A DNA stretch of 64,000 nt from NCBI RefSeq assembly GCF_002934005.1, contig NZ_PGEM01000024.1, positions 20,070-84,069 on the forward strand, written 5' to 3'. Positions 34,838-44,979 of this stretch are shown in pieces. A program made the position numbers and the translations under genes. The DNA comes from Cuspidothrix issatschenkoi CHARLIE-1 (lineage in GTDB: Bacteria; Cyanobacteriota; Cyanobacteriia; Cyanobacteriales; Nostocaceae). Below the pieces are notes generated by a model. The model saw only the letters and a program-made list of their open reading frames with translations. It was not told the DNA's origin and did no database searches. How positions within the stretch are numbered: position 1 is the stretch's first letter; the number at the start of each line of letters is the position of its first letter.

Positions 34838-36646
34838 TTAGGCTTCTATTGCCTGTTTAATCCAGTTTTGCAAAGTATTTACAACTTCCTCAATGGCAAT
34901 TTCTTGAGATTCATGGTTTACCCGTTTAACTACTTCTACTTTACCATTAGTGATGGCTCGACCGGTGACAATTCTAAAGGGAATACCGATTAAATCAGCA
35001 TCTTTGAATTTAACACCTGCTCGTTCATCTCTATCATCTAATAAAGTTTCTACACCTGCTTTGTTGAGTTCGGTGTAAAGTTTTTCTGCAACTGCGATTT
35101 GTTGGGCATCTTTAATGTTAGGAATTGTCACTATGGCGTGATACGGTGCGATCGCTACTGGCCAAATTATCCCATCTTTATCATAGGATTGTTCTACGGC
35201 TGATTGTGCTAAACGAGATACACCAACACCGTAACAACCCATAACTAAAGGCTTTTCTTCCCCTTGTTCATTGGTATAGGTTGCACCCATCGCTTGAGAG
35301 TATTTTGTACCGAGTTGGAAAATGTGACCAGCTTCTATACCTCTAGCTGTTTGTAGGGTTTGGGTTGAGTCGTGAAGTGAGCGATCGCCTGGTCTAGCTT
35401 TCCGAATATCTACGGTTAATGATGGTAATTTAAACTGCTCACCCCAATTTGCCCCCACAACGTGAAAACCGCTTTCATTTGCACCAGTAACAAAGTTCTT
35501 TAACTCCACCGCAGTTTGATCAACCAACCGCACAAATTGAGAATTTACCTGTTTACTACCAGTAATATAATCATCACTAAGATCCGGTGCAATATAACCT
35601 AAAGGTAAAGATTTTGCTTGCCATGCTTCTTGTGCTTCAGCATTGGGTATAGTTAGACTAAGGATAGTTTTAGCAGCAAATTGAGGAGCTAATTTAGTTA
35701 ATTCATTTTGTAATTTAACTTCATTAATTTCCTGATCTCCGCGAATATTGATCAATACCAAAACCGTTGAACCATTATCATAAACAGTTTGATATAAAAC
35801 ATTTTTCACAACTTGAGTAGGAGAACATTTCAAGAACTTACAAAGTTTTTCTATTGTATCAGTTCCCGGAGTTTCCCGTTTTTCAAAACTTGTAAAAGGT
35901 GAAATTTCCGCATCTGCTGGTAAAGAAACCGCCTTTTCTACGTTTGCTGCATATTTACCATCTTCAGTGTAGAGAACTTCATCTTCTCCCGCATCTGCTA
36001 ACACCATAAATTCTGTCGAACCAGAACCACCAATAGCGCCAGAGTCAGCTTCCACAGCGCGAAAAGCCAAACCAGAACGCCGCAACATATTACTGTAAGC
36101 AGTGTACATATCCTGGTAAGTTTTTTTCAAACTTTCCTCATCAGCATGGAAAGAATAACCATCTTTCATAATAAATTCTCGTCCCCGCATTAAACCAAAA
36201 CGGGGACGAATTTCATCACGAAATTTAGTTTGCAGTTGATATAAATGTAGAGGTAATTGACGATATGAACGAATCATATCACGGGCAACAGTTGTAATTA
36301 CTTCCTCATGGGTTGGTCCTAATCCTAATTGTTGTTCCCTTCTATCCACCAGGGAAAACATAATTCCCTCAGCCTTAGTATAAGTGTCCCATCTTCCCGA
36401 CTCCTGCCATAACTCAGCCGGTTGTAATTGGGGTAATAAACATTCTTGTGCGCCGGTCGCATTCATTTCTTCCCGAACAATTTGGGAAACCTTTTGCAAA
36501 ACTCGCCACATCAGGGGAAGATAAGCATAAATTCCGCCACCAATACGACGAATATAACCTGCACGCAACAATAATTTATGGCTAGGAATTTCCGCATCAG
36601 CCGGATCATCCCGTAGTGTAACAAATAACATTTGTGATAATCGCAT
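34838..36646 (-). CDS. proS: Prolyl-tRNA synthetase
   Basis: The 602-residue class II synthetase has [72 protein letters not shown] and the C-terminal anticodon-binding domain ending [11 protein letters not shown]. An insertion (editing) domain lies between motifs 2 and 3, as in the bacterial type. It charges tRNA-Pro in the cytoplasm. Confidence 0.96.
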   Translation of the reverse strand: MRLSQMLFVTLRDDPADAEIPSHKLLLRAGYIRRIGGGIYAYLPLMWRVLQKVSQIVREEMNATGAQECLLPQLQPAELWQESGRWDTYTKAEGIMFSLVDRREQQLGLGPTHEEVITTVARDMIRSYRQLPLHLYQLQTKFRDEIRPRFGLMRGREFIMKDGYSFHADEESLKKTYQDMYTAYSNMLRRSGLAFRAVEADSGAIGGSGSTEFMVLADAGEDEVLYTEDGKYAANVEKAVSLPADAEISPFTSFEKRETPGTDTIEKLCKFLKCSPTQVVKNVLYQTVYDNGSTVLVLINIRGDQEINEVKLQNELTKLAPQFAAKTILSLTIPNAEAQEAWQAKSLPLGYIAPDLSDDYITGSKQVNSQFVRLVDQTAVELKNFVTGANESGFHVVGANWGEQFKLPSLTVDIRKARPGDRSLHDSTQTLQTARGIEAGHIFQLGTKYSQAMGATYTNEQGEEKPLVMGCYGVGVSRLAQSAVEQSYDKDGIIWPVAIAPYHAIVTIPNIKDAQQIAVAEKLYTELNKAGVETLLDDRDERAGVKFKDADLIGIPFRIVTGRAITNGKVEVVKRVNHESQEIAIEEVVNTLQNWIKQAIEA

Positions 36647-36733
36647 TGTTTTTTCCTTTACTTGCTAATTAATGAAAATTAACCTCTGTTAACTGTCACA
36701 TCAGACCTGCTATAACTTGAAGAGATAACTACT

Positions 36734-38134
36734 TTGTTTGAAGCAATGTATCAAGCACAACCACCTTTAGAATTTATTCCGCCAGCTTTTAACCCTTTGT
36801 TGTTAAAATTGGTACATTTAGTCCTACCAAGCTGGATACGTTTCCAAACGCCAATTAGCAACATTGAGGCAGACAACGTTAAAATTTTAGCGGATTGTTA
36901 TCAGCGATTTCAGGATGGTAAAATCCGGTTTATGATGGCCTTTCGTCATCCTCAGACAACAGATCCTCTGTGTTTAACCTACTTATTTTCCCAAATCTTG
37001 CCTAAAGTAGCACGAGTTGAGGGTAAACAGCTAAAATATCCGCTTCATGCTCATTTTATCTATGATCGGGGCATTCCTCTCTGGGCTGGTTCTCATGTGG
37101 GTTGGGTAATTTCCCATTTAGGGGGGACTCCCATTCAACGGGGTAAAGCAGACTGGACTGGGTTGCGTTCAGCGCGGGATTTGTATATTAATGGTCAGTT
37201 TCCCATGGCTGCTGCCCCAGAAGGTGCTACAAATGGTTTATCCGAAATTATCAGCCCCTTAGAACCCGGTATCGCACAGATGGGTTTTTGGTGTGCGGAA
37301 GATTTGCAAAAAGCCGGCAGAGATGAGGAAGTTTTAATTTTACCAATTGGCATTAAATATAGTTATATCAATGAACCTTGGGATAATATAGCAAATTTAT
37401 TAACTGAATTAGAAGCGGCCAGTGGTTTATCTCTAAATCAAGAAAAAACAGAAGCTTCTTTTGCTAGTCTTTATCCCCGTTTATTAAGTTTAGCAGAACA
37501 TTTATTATCGGTAATGGAGAAATTTTATACTAAATTTTATCATCAAACATTACCAGATCAAAAGATTACCAATAAGGAAATTACAGATAGAAATGAAGCT
37601 TTAGCTTATCGCTTACAATCTGTCATGAATGTAGCCTTATTTATTGCTGAACAATATTTTGATTTACCCTCAAGAGGCAATTGGAATGATAGATGTAGAC
37701 GAGTAGAACAATCTGGGTGGAATTATATCTTTAGAGAAGATTTTAAAGATGTTAAAACATTATCATCCATTGATAAGAGTTTAGGGGATAGAGTCGCCGA
37801 AGAGGCTTATGTGCGGATGTGGCACATGAGATTAGTTGAAGATTTTGTTGCTGTTTCTGGGATGTATATTCGAGAAAAACCCACCTTAGAAAGATTTGCC
37901 GAAACAACCTTAATTTTATGGGATTTAGTGAATAAAATCAAGGGAAATGCTCCTGTAAATCGTCCACAATTGGGTAAGCAGCAAGTCAGGATAACTATAG
38001 GTGAACCAATTTCTATTTCTGAACGTTATCCAAATTATAAAAGTAGTCGAGTTGCTGCTAGACAAGCGGTAGCTGAGTTAACAACAGATTTACAGCAGGT
38101 ATTGGAGGGGTTGATATCTGAGAAAATTTTGTAA
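36734..38134 (+). CDS. PlsC-like lysophospholipid/glycerophosphate acyltransferase
   Basis: The acyltransferase motif HPQTTD (Hx4D type, near residue 60) and the AAPEGATNG motif (FPEG type) mark the PlsC superfamily. The 466-residue length is greater than usual PlsC enzymes, with a long C-terminal helical region (RRVEQSGWNYIFREDF, RMWHMRLVEDFVAVSG). Lipid substrate unknown. The frame opens with TTG; the ATG at 36746 (MYQAQPPLEF) is a plausible alternative. Confidence 0.78.
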   Translation: MFEAMYQAQPPLEFIPPAFNPLLLKLVHLVLPSWIRFQTPISNIEADNVKILADCYQRFQDGKIRFMMAFRHPQTTDPLCLTYLFSQILPKVARVEGKQLKYPLHAHFIYDRGIPLWAGSHVGWVISHLGGTPIQRGKADWTGLRSARDLYINGQFPMAAAPEGATNGLSEIISPLEPGIAQMGFWCAEDLQKAGRDEEVLILPIGIKYSYINEPWDNIANLLTELEAASGLSLNQEKTEASFASLYPRLLSLAEHLLSVMEKFYTKFYHQTLPDQKITNKEITDRNEALAYRLQSVMNVALFIAEQYFDLPSRGNWNDRCRRVEQSGWNYIFREDFKDVKTLSSIDKSLGDRVAEEAYVRMWHMRLVEDFVAVSGMYIREKPTLERFAETTLILWDLVNKIKGNAPVNRPQLGKQQVRITIGEPISISERYPNYKSSRVAARQAVAELTTDLQQVLEGLISEKIL

Positions 38135-38528
38135 AAGTAGTAAGTAGGTCAAAAAATGTATGCAGAAAAGTAAATAAGGCTAAAACCCTTTTTCCTCCTA
38201 CCTTATCCCAAGGACAATTTTTAACGCCAACCTACTTATGGTTTGCTGAATAAAAGTAAAAGCTGGATAAATCAAGAGTTTAGGTGCGTTACAGCTTTAC
38301 CTAAAGCACCCTACAAATACTAATATTTGATTTTGAAATATACGTAGGGTGTGTTAGCGATAGCGTAACGCACCCTACAAATACTATTTTTATAGCCATA
38401 CAACTTGTGTACAACAATAATGATTGAACTATTTATTTATAGATAACATTGTAATTAAGTCAAGGTTTGAACAGCTAAACAGCCGTCATCAACCCTTACA
38501 GTCATCTAACTTTTAGGATATTTATACT
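38135..38528. other. Intergenic region before the peptide-export cluster
   Basis: It holds GTAGGGTGTGTTAGCGATAG and its complement CGTAACGCACCCTAC (about 38344-38378), a palindromic repeat, and a second CACCCTACAAATACTA unit. The promoter of the first precursor gene is expected in the last 100 bp. No gene is seen. Confidence 0.55.
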
Positions 38529-38735
38529 ATGTCTCATACATTGTTCAGTGATGTATCTATTGAACAACAAGAAACTATAGTCGGTGGGGCTAATTTATTT
38601 CTTGACCCACTCAATAATGTATTGCCCTTTGCTGGATCATTTTTACCAAATTTGCAGAACTTAAAAGATACTTTGTTACCTCAATTCTTACCTGGTTTGA
38701 ACATTGGCAACTTGTTAAATAACTTCCTACTCTAA
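38529..38735 (+). CDS. Double-glycine leader peptide precursor 1 (bacteriocin-like)
   Basis: The 68-residue precursor has leader MSHTLFSDVSIEQQETIVGG ending in Gly-Gly at 19-20, then a 48-residue hydrophobic, Leu/Pro/Asn-rich core (LFLDPLNNVLPFAGSFLPN). The leader is closely similar to that of precursor 2 (LF..VS.EQQE..GG), matching CTB-type cyanobacterial bacteriocin precursors. The C39 domain of the exporter at 39950 would cut after Gly-Gly. Core function unknown. Confidence 0.78.
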   Translation: MSHTLFSDVSIEQQETIVGGANLFLDPLNNVLPFAGSFLPNLQNLKDTLLPQFLPGLNIGNLLNNFLL

Positions 38736-38784
38736 TTTTCATCCATTAGAACACTTACTTTTTTATAACCACATCATAGCTATT

Positions 38785-38822
38785 AATCTGTAGGTTAGCA
38801 TTATCTACAGATTTTTTTATTG
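38785..38822 (+). terminator. Intrinsic terminator after precursor 1
   Basis: A 9-bp stem AATCTGTAG/CTACAGATT (38785-38793 and 38805-38813) is followed directly by a run of T. It should stop or reduce transcription from precursor 1 into precursor 2. Confidence 0.82.
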
Positions 38823-39072
38823 CTTGAACTTATTAGACTTCAAAATCTAATGTTCTTATAATAGCAGAAAATTCTTAATCTATTTAAAATATTAGCCATA
38901 TTGGCGTGTATTTTTCAGAAATATTTAGTCCTAAATTTGGTAATTAAGTTTGCAGAAAATGAGAATGAATTATCTAGCAATTCCTCGATATTCTATTAAC
39001 AAGCGAGGGGGAAAGCGGCAAACGAGCAGCAAACAAACCCAAGTGATAATTCAAATCAAGGAGAATTCAGTC

Positions 39073-39291
39073 ATGTCTAATCTATTTACCGCAGTATCTG
39101 TTGAGCAACAAGAAATCGTAGCTGGTGGTACCCTTTCACTAGGTCCAACAGCATTATTTGCAACTTTTTTCAAAGGAGCACAGACAGTGCAGAAAGGTGG
39201 TGCTAACTCAAACTGGGGCGGTAGCAATGCTGGAGGCGAGCAATATATTCAACGTATCAAAACTGCCGGTGTTTCTTTTTTAACCGCTTAG
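39073..39291 (+). CDS. Double-glycine leader peptide precursor 2 (CTB-type bacteriocin-like)
   Basis: The true start is the ATG at 39073 after AAGGAGA (the open frame begins at 38950 but that part is atypical). The leader MSNLFTAVSVEQQEIVAGG ends in Gly-Gly at 18-19, and the 53-residue core is Gly/Ala/Asn-rich (KGGANSNWGGSNAGGEQYI). It closely follows the leader pattern of precursor 1. Confidence 0.82.
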   Translation: MSNLFTAVSVEQQEIVAGGTLSLGPTALFATFFKGAQTVQKGGANSNWGGSNAGGEQYIQRIKTAGVSFLTA

Positions 39292-39424
39292 TATAAACAT
39301 ACAGGCAAGAGAACTATACCTGTGGCAGATAAGTGGTAAAGAGGAATAAAAACATAGAATTATCAAATAGTATTAGATGATTCTCATCGTTTTACTCCTG
39401 GCACTTCTATTCACAGCGTAGAAA

Positions 39425-39470
39425 AAGATTTATGTATCATTTTTTGTGATACATAAATCTTATTTTTTAT
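39425..39470 (+). terminator. Strong intrinsic terminator/attenuator before precursor 3
   Basis: A 15-bp perfect stem AAGATTTATGTATCA/TGATACATAAATCTT (39425-39439 and 39447-39461) is followed by ATTTTTTAT. It ends only about 12 bases before the AAAGGAGGT ribosome-binding site of precursor 3, so transcription of precursor 3 and perhaps the exporter from upstream would need read-through or its own promoter. Confidence 0.88.
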
Positions 39471-39486
39471 AAAAGGAGGTCATACT

Positions 39487-39798
39487 ATGTCTGATAATAT
39501 AAAAAACGGCAACTCTAAGCTATTCATAAATTTATCAGAAAAAGAACAGGAGTCTTTATCTAGTGGGTATGGAATGTTTTATATGTTCTACCAAAATACG
39601 AACATATTAACTAGTGCAAGTAATATCATGAATATTTCTCAGGGAGACTTTAGTGGCTATTCAAATAGTCAAACTCAGTATAAACTTTCTCAAACAACCT
39701 TTATTTTAGCTTCATTGTTTGGTGAAAGTGGTGGAAGTCGTCGGAATAGGCGAAGGAGAGGTAGTAGCTTATTAGGGAAAATATTTAGTTTCTTTTAG
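39487..39798 (+). CDS. Leader-peptide precursor 3, Ser-Gly type
   Basis: The 103-residue protein begins with a leader resembling the others (LFINLSEKEQESLSSG), but the cleavage pair would be Ser-Gly at residues 26-27 rather than Gly-Gly. The core is Ser/Tyr/Asn-rich and ends in a strongly basic tail GGSRRNRRRRGSSLLGKIF. An ideal ribosome-binding site AAAGGAGGT stands before the ATG. Being next to the C39 exporter, it is likely a substrate. A role as an inducing or antimicrobial peptide is inference. Confidence 0.72.
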   Translation: MSDNIKNGNSKLFINLSEKEQESLSSGYGMFYMFYQNTNILTSASNIMNISQGDFSGYSNSQTQYKLSQTTFILASLFGESGGSRRNRRRRGSSLLGKIFSFF

Positions 39799-39949
39799 GA
39801 TAAAAGCAAAATAAACATCACATCGTTTTATATTTCAATATTTAGATCAAATTTACCAGTGTTTACTACAAATTCAAGAAATGTAAAAAATGTCAATCTA
39901 ATAACAAAAAAATTGGCTTATTTTTCTGACTTTATATGGTTACTTCCTT

Positions 39950-42100
39950 ATGAAATACCAATTTATTAAACAGCATAGCGAAGAAGATTGTGGTGCAGCT
40001 TGTTTAGCGGCGATCGCTAAATATTACGGTCAAACATTTACCCTTAACCGTGTGCGGGAAGCCGTAGGAACAGGACAATTTGGTACTACTTTATTAGGAT
40101 TAAAACGAGGAGCAGAAATCCTCGGTTTTAAAGCCAGTCCTGTCAAAACTTCCCCAGAAATATTAGATAAAATTAAAGAAGCACCCTTACCAGCAATTAT
40201 TCATTGGCAAGGGAATCATTGGGTTGTTTTATATGGTAAAAAAGGTAAAAAATTTCTAATTGCAGATCCCGCAGTGGGAATGCGTTATCTTTCTAAAGAA
40301 GATATAAAAGAAGCTTGGACAGATTGGTTATTATTATTAGTAGAACCAGATCCGATCCGATTTTTTACTCAAAAGCAAGATCAGATCGGTGGTTTTTGGC
40401 GTTTCTTCACACGAGTTTGGATTTATCGCGGCATTTTATTCCAAGCTTTACCTCTCAATTTAGTATTGGGTATTCTGTCTTTAGCTTCACCCTTCTTGCT
40501 GCAAATTCTCACCGATGATGTATTAGTTAGGGGTGATACAAAATTATTAACTACAGTAGTAATTACTGTAGTAGTCATGAATATTATTTCTCATAGCCTC
40601 TCATTTGTCCAATCTAACTTAATTGCCCATTTTGCTCAAAGAATGCAATTAGGATTAGTTCTGGAATTTGGGCGGCAGATTCTGCGTTTACCACTAACTT
40701 ACTATGAAAGTCGTCGCAGTGGTGAAGTTGTTAGTCGTTTACAAGATATTGACCAAATTAATCAATTAATTGCTCAAGTTATTGTTGGTTTACCCAGTCA
40801 ATTTTTTATTGCGATTATCTCTTTAGGTTTCATGTTTTTCTATAGCTGGAAACTGACCTCAATAGCTTTATTAATTTCTGTGGTTATGACCATATCTACT
40901 TTTATTTTCCAGCCCACATTACAACAAAAAACTAATGAACTGTTAGTTACAGAAGCGGAAACCCAAGGGGTTTTAGTGGAAACTTTTAAAGGTGCATTAA
41001 CCCTCAAAACAACTGCATCAGGTAGACAATTTTGGGATGAATTACAAAATCGCTTTAATCGTCTAGCTAGGCTAACATTTCAGACTATGCAAATTGGGAT
41101 TATTAATAATACCTTTTCTGGCTTTGTTTCTGGCATTGGTAGCATAATTTTGCTCTGGTTTGGTGGCTATTTAGTAATTAACCCGGCGGAAAACATTACC
41201 ATTGGGCAATTACTAGCATTCAACTCAATGAATGGTAACTTTATCTCTTTAATTAGTACAGTTATTAATTTTGTTGATGAATTTACTCGTGCTAAAACTG
41301 CTACAAGACGGTTAACAGAAGTAATTGATGCTACTCCAGAAGAAAATGATGATGGTAAAAAACCTTTTGCCACAATTTCTGATAATGCTGATATTATTTG
41401 TACAAATTTAACCTTCCATTATCCTGGTCGTATTGACTTATTAGATGATTTTTCTTTAATAATTCCTGGAGGTAAAAATACTGCTTTAATTGGTAAATCT
41501 GGCTGTGGTAAAAGTACATTAGCTAAATTAATTTCTGGTTTATATCAACTGCAATCTGGTAATATTAGGATTGGGCTTTATAATCTCCAAGACCTGTCTT
41601 TAGAATCTCTGCGTCAACAGGTTGTACTTGTTCCCCAAGATGCCCATTTTTGGAATCGTTCTATTATCGAAAATTTCCGATTAGGATCACCTCATGCTAC
41701 CTTTGAGGAAATTGTTAAAGCTTGTCAAATTACTGGTGCTGATGAATTTATCAGCAAACTTCCCGAAACATATCAAACTATTTTAGGTGAATTTGGTGCT
41801 AATATTTCCGGTGGACAAAAGCAAAGATTAGCATTAGCTAGAGCCATTGTGATAGATCCAGCAATTCTGATTTTAGATGAGTCTACTAGTGGTTTAGACC
41901 CCGTTAGCGAAGCCCAAGTTTTAGACCAACTATTTGAACATCGTCAAGGGAAAACAACGATTTTTATTACTCACAGACCGAAAGTAATTAATCGTGCTGA
42001 TTGGATTGTTTTGATAGATCAAGGTAAGTTGAAATTAGAAGGTTCTTTAGAAGATTTATGTGGTAAATCAGGAGATCATTTAGATTTTGTTATCCCTTAA
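39950..42100 (+). CDS. C39-peptidase ABC exporter (PCAT type)
   Basis: The N-terminal C39 protease has catalytic Cys14 (HSEEDCGAACLAAI), His90 (GNHWVVLYGKKG) and Asp106 (LIADPAVG). Residues 160-450 are the six-helix ABC transmembrane domain. Residues 480-716 are the ATPase: Walker A GKSGCGKST, signature NISGGQKQRLALARA, Walker B ILILDESTSGLD. All catalytic residues are present, so it should cut leaders of the neighbouring precursors and export the cores. It is followed 17 bases later by the HlyD adaptor. Confidence 0.93.
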   Translation: MKYQFIKQHSEEDCGAACLAAIAKYYGQTFTLNRVREAVGTGQFGTTLLGLKRGAEILGFKASPVKTSPEILDKIKEAPLPAIIHWQGNHWVVLYGKKGKKFLIADPAVGMRYLSKEDIKEAWTDWLLLLVEPDPIRFFTQKQDQIGGFWRFFTRVWIYRGILFQALPLNLVLGILSLASPFLLQILTDDVLVRGDTKLLTTVVITVVVMNIISHSLSFVQSNLIAHFAQRMQLGLVLEFGRQILRLPLTYYESRRSGEVVSRLQDIDQINQLIAQVIVGLPSQFFIAIISLGFMFFYSWKLTSIALLISVVMTISTFIFQPTLQQKTNELLVTEAETQGVLVETFKGALTLKTTASGRQFWDELQNRFNRLARLTFQTMQIGIINNTFSGFVSGIGSIILLWFGGYLVINPAENITIGQLLAFNSMNGNFISLISTVINFVDEFTRAKTATRRLTEVIDATPEENDDGKKPFATISDNADIICTNLTFHYPGRIDLLDDFSLIIPGGKNTALIGKSGCGKSTLAKLISGLYQLQSGNIRIGLYNLQDLSLESLRQQVVLVPQDAHFWNRSIIENFRLGSPHATFEEIVKACQITGADEFISKLPETYQTILGEFGANISGGQKQRLALARAIVIDPAILILDESTSGLDPVSEAQVLDQLFEHRQGKTTIFITHRPKVINRADWIVLIDQGKLKLEGSLEDLCGKSGDHLDFVIP

Positions 42101-42117
42101 TATTTTCTGATAAAAAT

Positions 42118-43518
42118 ATGCTTTACACTCATCAACAAGAATTCAATTCTGTCATTGAACATGATCATTCACTTCCTCCTATCAGTCCTTGGACATCTTT
42201 AGCAGGTGTATTTCTGGTCGGTACTGTCATCACTACTATTTCTCTATCTTCATGGGTGAAATATAATGTCACAGTTAAAACTGCCGCTATCATTCGTCCC
42301 ATTGGGGAAACTCGTGTAGTGCAATCAAAGATAGAAGGAACCATTAAAAATGTTGTCGTTAAAGAAAATCAAACTGTAAAACAAGGAGAAGAAATTGCTG
42401 TCTTAGATACAGAACAATTGTTAATTAAAAAAAGCCAATTGGAAGAAAATATCAAACAAAACAAATTACAAATCATTCAAATTTATGCCCAAAATCGCAC
42501 TTTAAACCATCAAATGATGGCAGAAAAAAAAGCTATAGAAAGAATAATTAATGCTGCTCAACAAGATTTATTAAGAAATCAAAGAGAATATCAAGAGCGT
42601 ACAATTAATACTGAAGGTGAGTTAAAGACAGCAGAGGTAAATATTCAAAAAGAATTAGTAGATTTACAAAAAGCCCAAGCTGATTTAGAATTTGCCAAAG
42701 TAGATCGTGACCGTTATGAACAGTTAGCAAAAGTGGGTGCAGTTGGCAACCGAGAATTTGAACAAAAAAAGCTAGTTGTTGAACAAACAAACTTAACTCT
42801 ACAAGCGGCACAAAAAGCTGTTGATATTGCTAAAATAAAGGTCAGATCAAATCAAGCTGCCATTAATCCAACTACGGCAATGGTGAAGATGGCAGAAGAA
42901 CGCATTGCCCAAGAAATTGCTAAAGGTGAAGCAAATATAGCTGCTTTAAATAAAGAAAGAGAAGGATTAATTCAGCGCTTAGTGGAAATCCAAGCCCAAA
43001 TTAAACAATCACAAAAAGAACTACAACAAGTAGAAAATCAACGCAAGAATAGTATTATTGTTGCTCCTAGTAACGGCATTATTTTTAAACTTAATTTACG
43101 CAACTCTGGTCAATTTATCCGCGCTGGAGAATCTATTGCTGAAATTGTACCTAATACCGCTTCTTTAGTCATTAAAGCCATGATTCCTGCTGGAGAAATC
43201 AAAAAAGTTGCTGTTGGTCAAAAAGTAGAATTACGGATTGATGCTTGCCCCTATCCTGATTATGGAACTGCTAAGGGTGTAGTTAAAACCATTGCTCCTG
43301 ATGCCATAATCTCTCAAAATAAAGATACCAATATGCCAATTTCTTCTCCTATCAACTATTTTGAAGCTACTATTCAACCTGAAAATATTTCTTTTGGAAA
43401 TAATAGTCGCAAATGTTTATTGCAAGTAGGAATGAATGCTACAGCCGAAATTATTTCTAGAGAAGAAACAGCATTACATTTTATGCTCAGAAAAGCTAGG
43501 TTAATGACTGATTTATGA
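42118..43518 (+). CDS. HlyD-family periplasmic adaptor subunit
   Basis: A short cytoplasmic N-terminus precedes one membrane helix (about 28-48, TSLAGVFLVGTVITTISLSS). Then comes a lipoyl-like half (GTIKNVVVKENQTVKQGEEI), a long alpha-helical coiled coil (about 95-300), the second lipoyl half (IIVAPSNGIIFKLNLRNSGQ) and a beta-barrel region. It links the ABC exporter to an outer-membrane channel of TolC type, which is not in this window. Confidence 0.92.
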   Translation: MLYTHQQEFNSVIEHDHSLPPISPWTSLAGVFLVGTVITTISLSSWVKYNVTVKTAAIIRPIGETRVVQSKIEGTIKNVVVKENQTVKQGEEIAVLDTEQLLIKKSQLEENIKQNKLQIIQIYAQNRTLNHQMMAEKKAIERIINAAQQDLLRNQREYQERTINTEGELKTAEVNIQKELVDLQKAQADLEFAKVDRDRYEQLAKVGAVGNREFEQKKLVVEQTNLTLQAAQKAVDIAKIKVRSNQAAINPTTAMVKMAEERIAQEIAKGEANIAALNKEREGLIQRLVEIQAQIKQSQKELQQVENQRKNSIIVAPSNGIIFKLNLRNSGQFIRAGESIAEIVPNTASLVIKAMIPAGEIKKVAVGQKVELRIDACPYPDYGTAKGVVKTIAPDAIISQNKDTNMPISSPINYFEATIQPENISFGNNSRKCLLQVGMNATAEIISREETALHFMLRKARLMTDL

Positions 43519-44144
43519 AGATTAACCAGTAATATAGAACTCATATTTGATTTTTGAAAAAAATTAGGTATTGTAGGGTATGGTTCGGCAAGCTCACCCA
43601 GCATATCAGATATTACAAATCTGTTTATTGATAGAATTTACGCAGTCTGATGCACCCTACGTATCTGATTTATAAAGATTTAGCAGTAATATCGGCTCAA
43701 ATTATATAGATATTGTATTGGATATCCGACTTATTAAATAAGTCGGGTATATTGTTGTTCATAATTTTTTGATAATTTTTACAAAATATCTTGATAATAA
43801 CTTTAATTGATTAATATTGAGTAAACGATTCTACTCTTACAACAATTTTTTGTCAATCTGGCATTTAATTATTCGGTAATGTTTATTACTGATTAACTCG
43901 GATAATACTGGCTACTATATTTAGTCAAACTATTATTAAACCTAAGCTTTTATTAAATAAAGTAATTGTTATTGTTATAAATTAACTGAGTAATTACAGG
44001 GTTTTTGAAATAAGATTATGGGGTGAGGGGTAACACCCCCAACAGGTCATGCGCTATAAATAATGGAATGTAGAAAAAACTAATAATAGCACTAGATAAC
44101 AATAAAAGTTTATTAGATCTTTAACCCTTTAAAAGTTATTAGAT
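43519..44144. other. 626-bp intergenic region before the two-component genes
   Basis: It contains a partial family-2 body at about 43570-43665 (GTTCGGCAAGCTCACC, CGCAGTCTGATGCACCCTAC). The rest is AT-rich and no gene is credible. The promoter of the regulator gene should lie in the last 150 bp. Confidence 0.5.
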
Positions 44145-44822
44145 ATGCAACAAATTTTATCTGAAAAATCACCTTTAAAATTCATGATTCTTGATGATCA
44201 CGAATCAGTTTTAAACGGAACTATTGCCATTCTCAAAAAAAACTATCCTAGTGCTGAATTTAATAGTGCAACAAATGCTAGTGATGGTTTTGATAAAATT
44301 ATTAATTACCAACCAGATTTGTTAATAATGGATCTTTCCGTACCAGAAAAAATGGATATGGTATCACGAGTTGATACAGGTATTCAATTGATTAAGGTTT
44401 TAATGGATAATTATTCTCATCTCAATTTATTAATTCAAAGCGCTCATCTCAAAACATTGGTGAGGATTCGACCTTATATTGATAATCATAAAGGAGGTTT
44501 TACCGTTGCAGATAAAAGTCTACCCGCATCAGAAATGTTAACTAGAGTTGATTGGGCATTACAGGGATTAACTCATACAAAAGATATTCAAGGTATCCAG
44601 TCTGGATTAGAGGTAAAGTTAGAGTGGTTAAAAGTCATAAATTTAGCCTTTGAAGAAGGATTACAAGATAAAGCAATTGCGGAAAATATGTGTATTTCTG
44701 AACGCATGGTGCGTCATTATTGGAGTAAATTACAAGACGCTTTAAATATTTATCCAGAAGCAGGTAAAAATATTCGCATTCAAACAGAAATCAAAGCCAG
44801 ATCAGTAGGATTAATTGATTAA
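44145..44822 (+). CDS. LuxR-type response regulator
   Basis: The receiver domain has the acidic pair Asp17-Asp18 (FMILDDHESVL), phospho-acceptor Asp63 (LLIMDLSVPE) and Lys124 (VADKSLPASE). The C-terminal helix-turn-helix is LAFEEGLQDKAIAENMCISE then RMVRHYWSKLQDALNIYPE. The order is that of NarL/LuxR regulators. With the kinase gene downstream it forms a probable two-component pair placed just after the peptide-export genes, so control of that cluster is likely but not shown. Confidence 0.87.
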   Translation: MQQILSEKSPLKFMILDDHESVLNGTIAILKKNYPSAEFNSATNASDGFDKIINYQPDLLIMDLSVPEKMDMVSRVDTGIQLIKVLMDNYSHLNLLIQSAHLKTLVRIRPYIDNHKGGFTVADKSLPASEMLTRVDWALQGLTHTKDIQGIQSGLEVKLEWLKVINLAFEEGLQDKAIAENMCISERMVRHYWSKLQDALNIYPEAGKNIRIQTEIKARSVGLID

Positions 44823-44827
44823 ATAAA

Positions 44828-44953
44828 GTAAGAATTCAGGTAAGGTGATAAGATCCCTGACTTCTTAGATCAATTTATATTTTATGGACACAATACATAA
44901 AAGAAGTCGGGGATCTGGGTATCAACGATTGATTACTATAGCTGAATACTTAC
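44828..44953. mobile_element. MITE with GTAAG ends (family 1, copy C)
   Basis: The 126-bp element starts GTAAGAATTCAGG and ends CTGAATACTTAC, with the same body as copies A and B. Flanking 8-mers do not match, so the target duplication is lost. It lies between the regulator stop (44822) and the kinase start and supplies a spurious in-frame ATG at 44884. Confidence 0.82.
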
Positions 44954-44979
44954 AGATATTGATACGGAAGTACAAACTT

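Noticed and set aside
38950..39072. N-terminal extension of precursor 2
   Set aside because: The ribosome-binding site and leader motif place the start at 39073.
44884..44979. The first 32 codons of the histidine kinase frame
   Set aside because: They are encoded by MITE copy C, lack a ribosome-binding site, and a better start exists at 44980.
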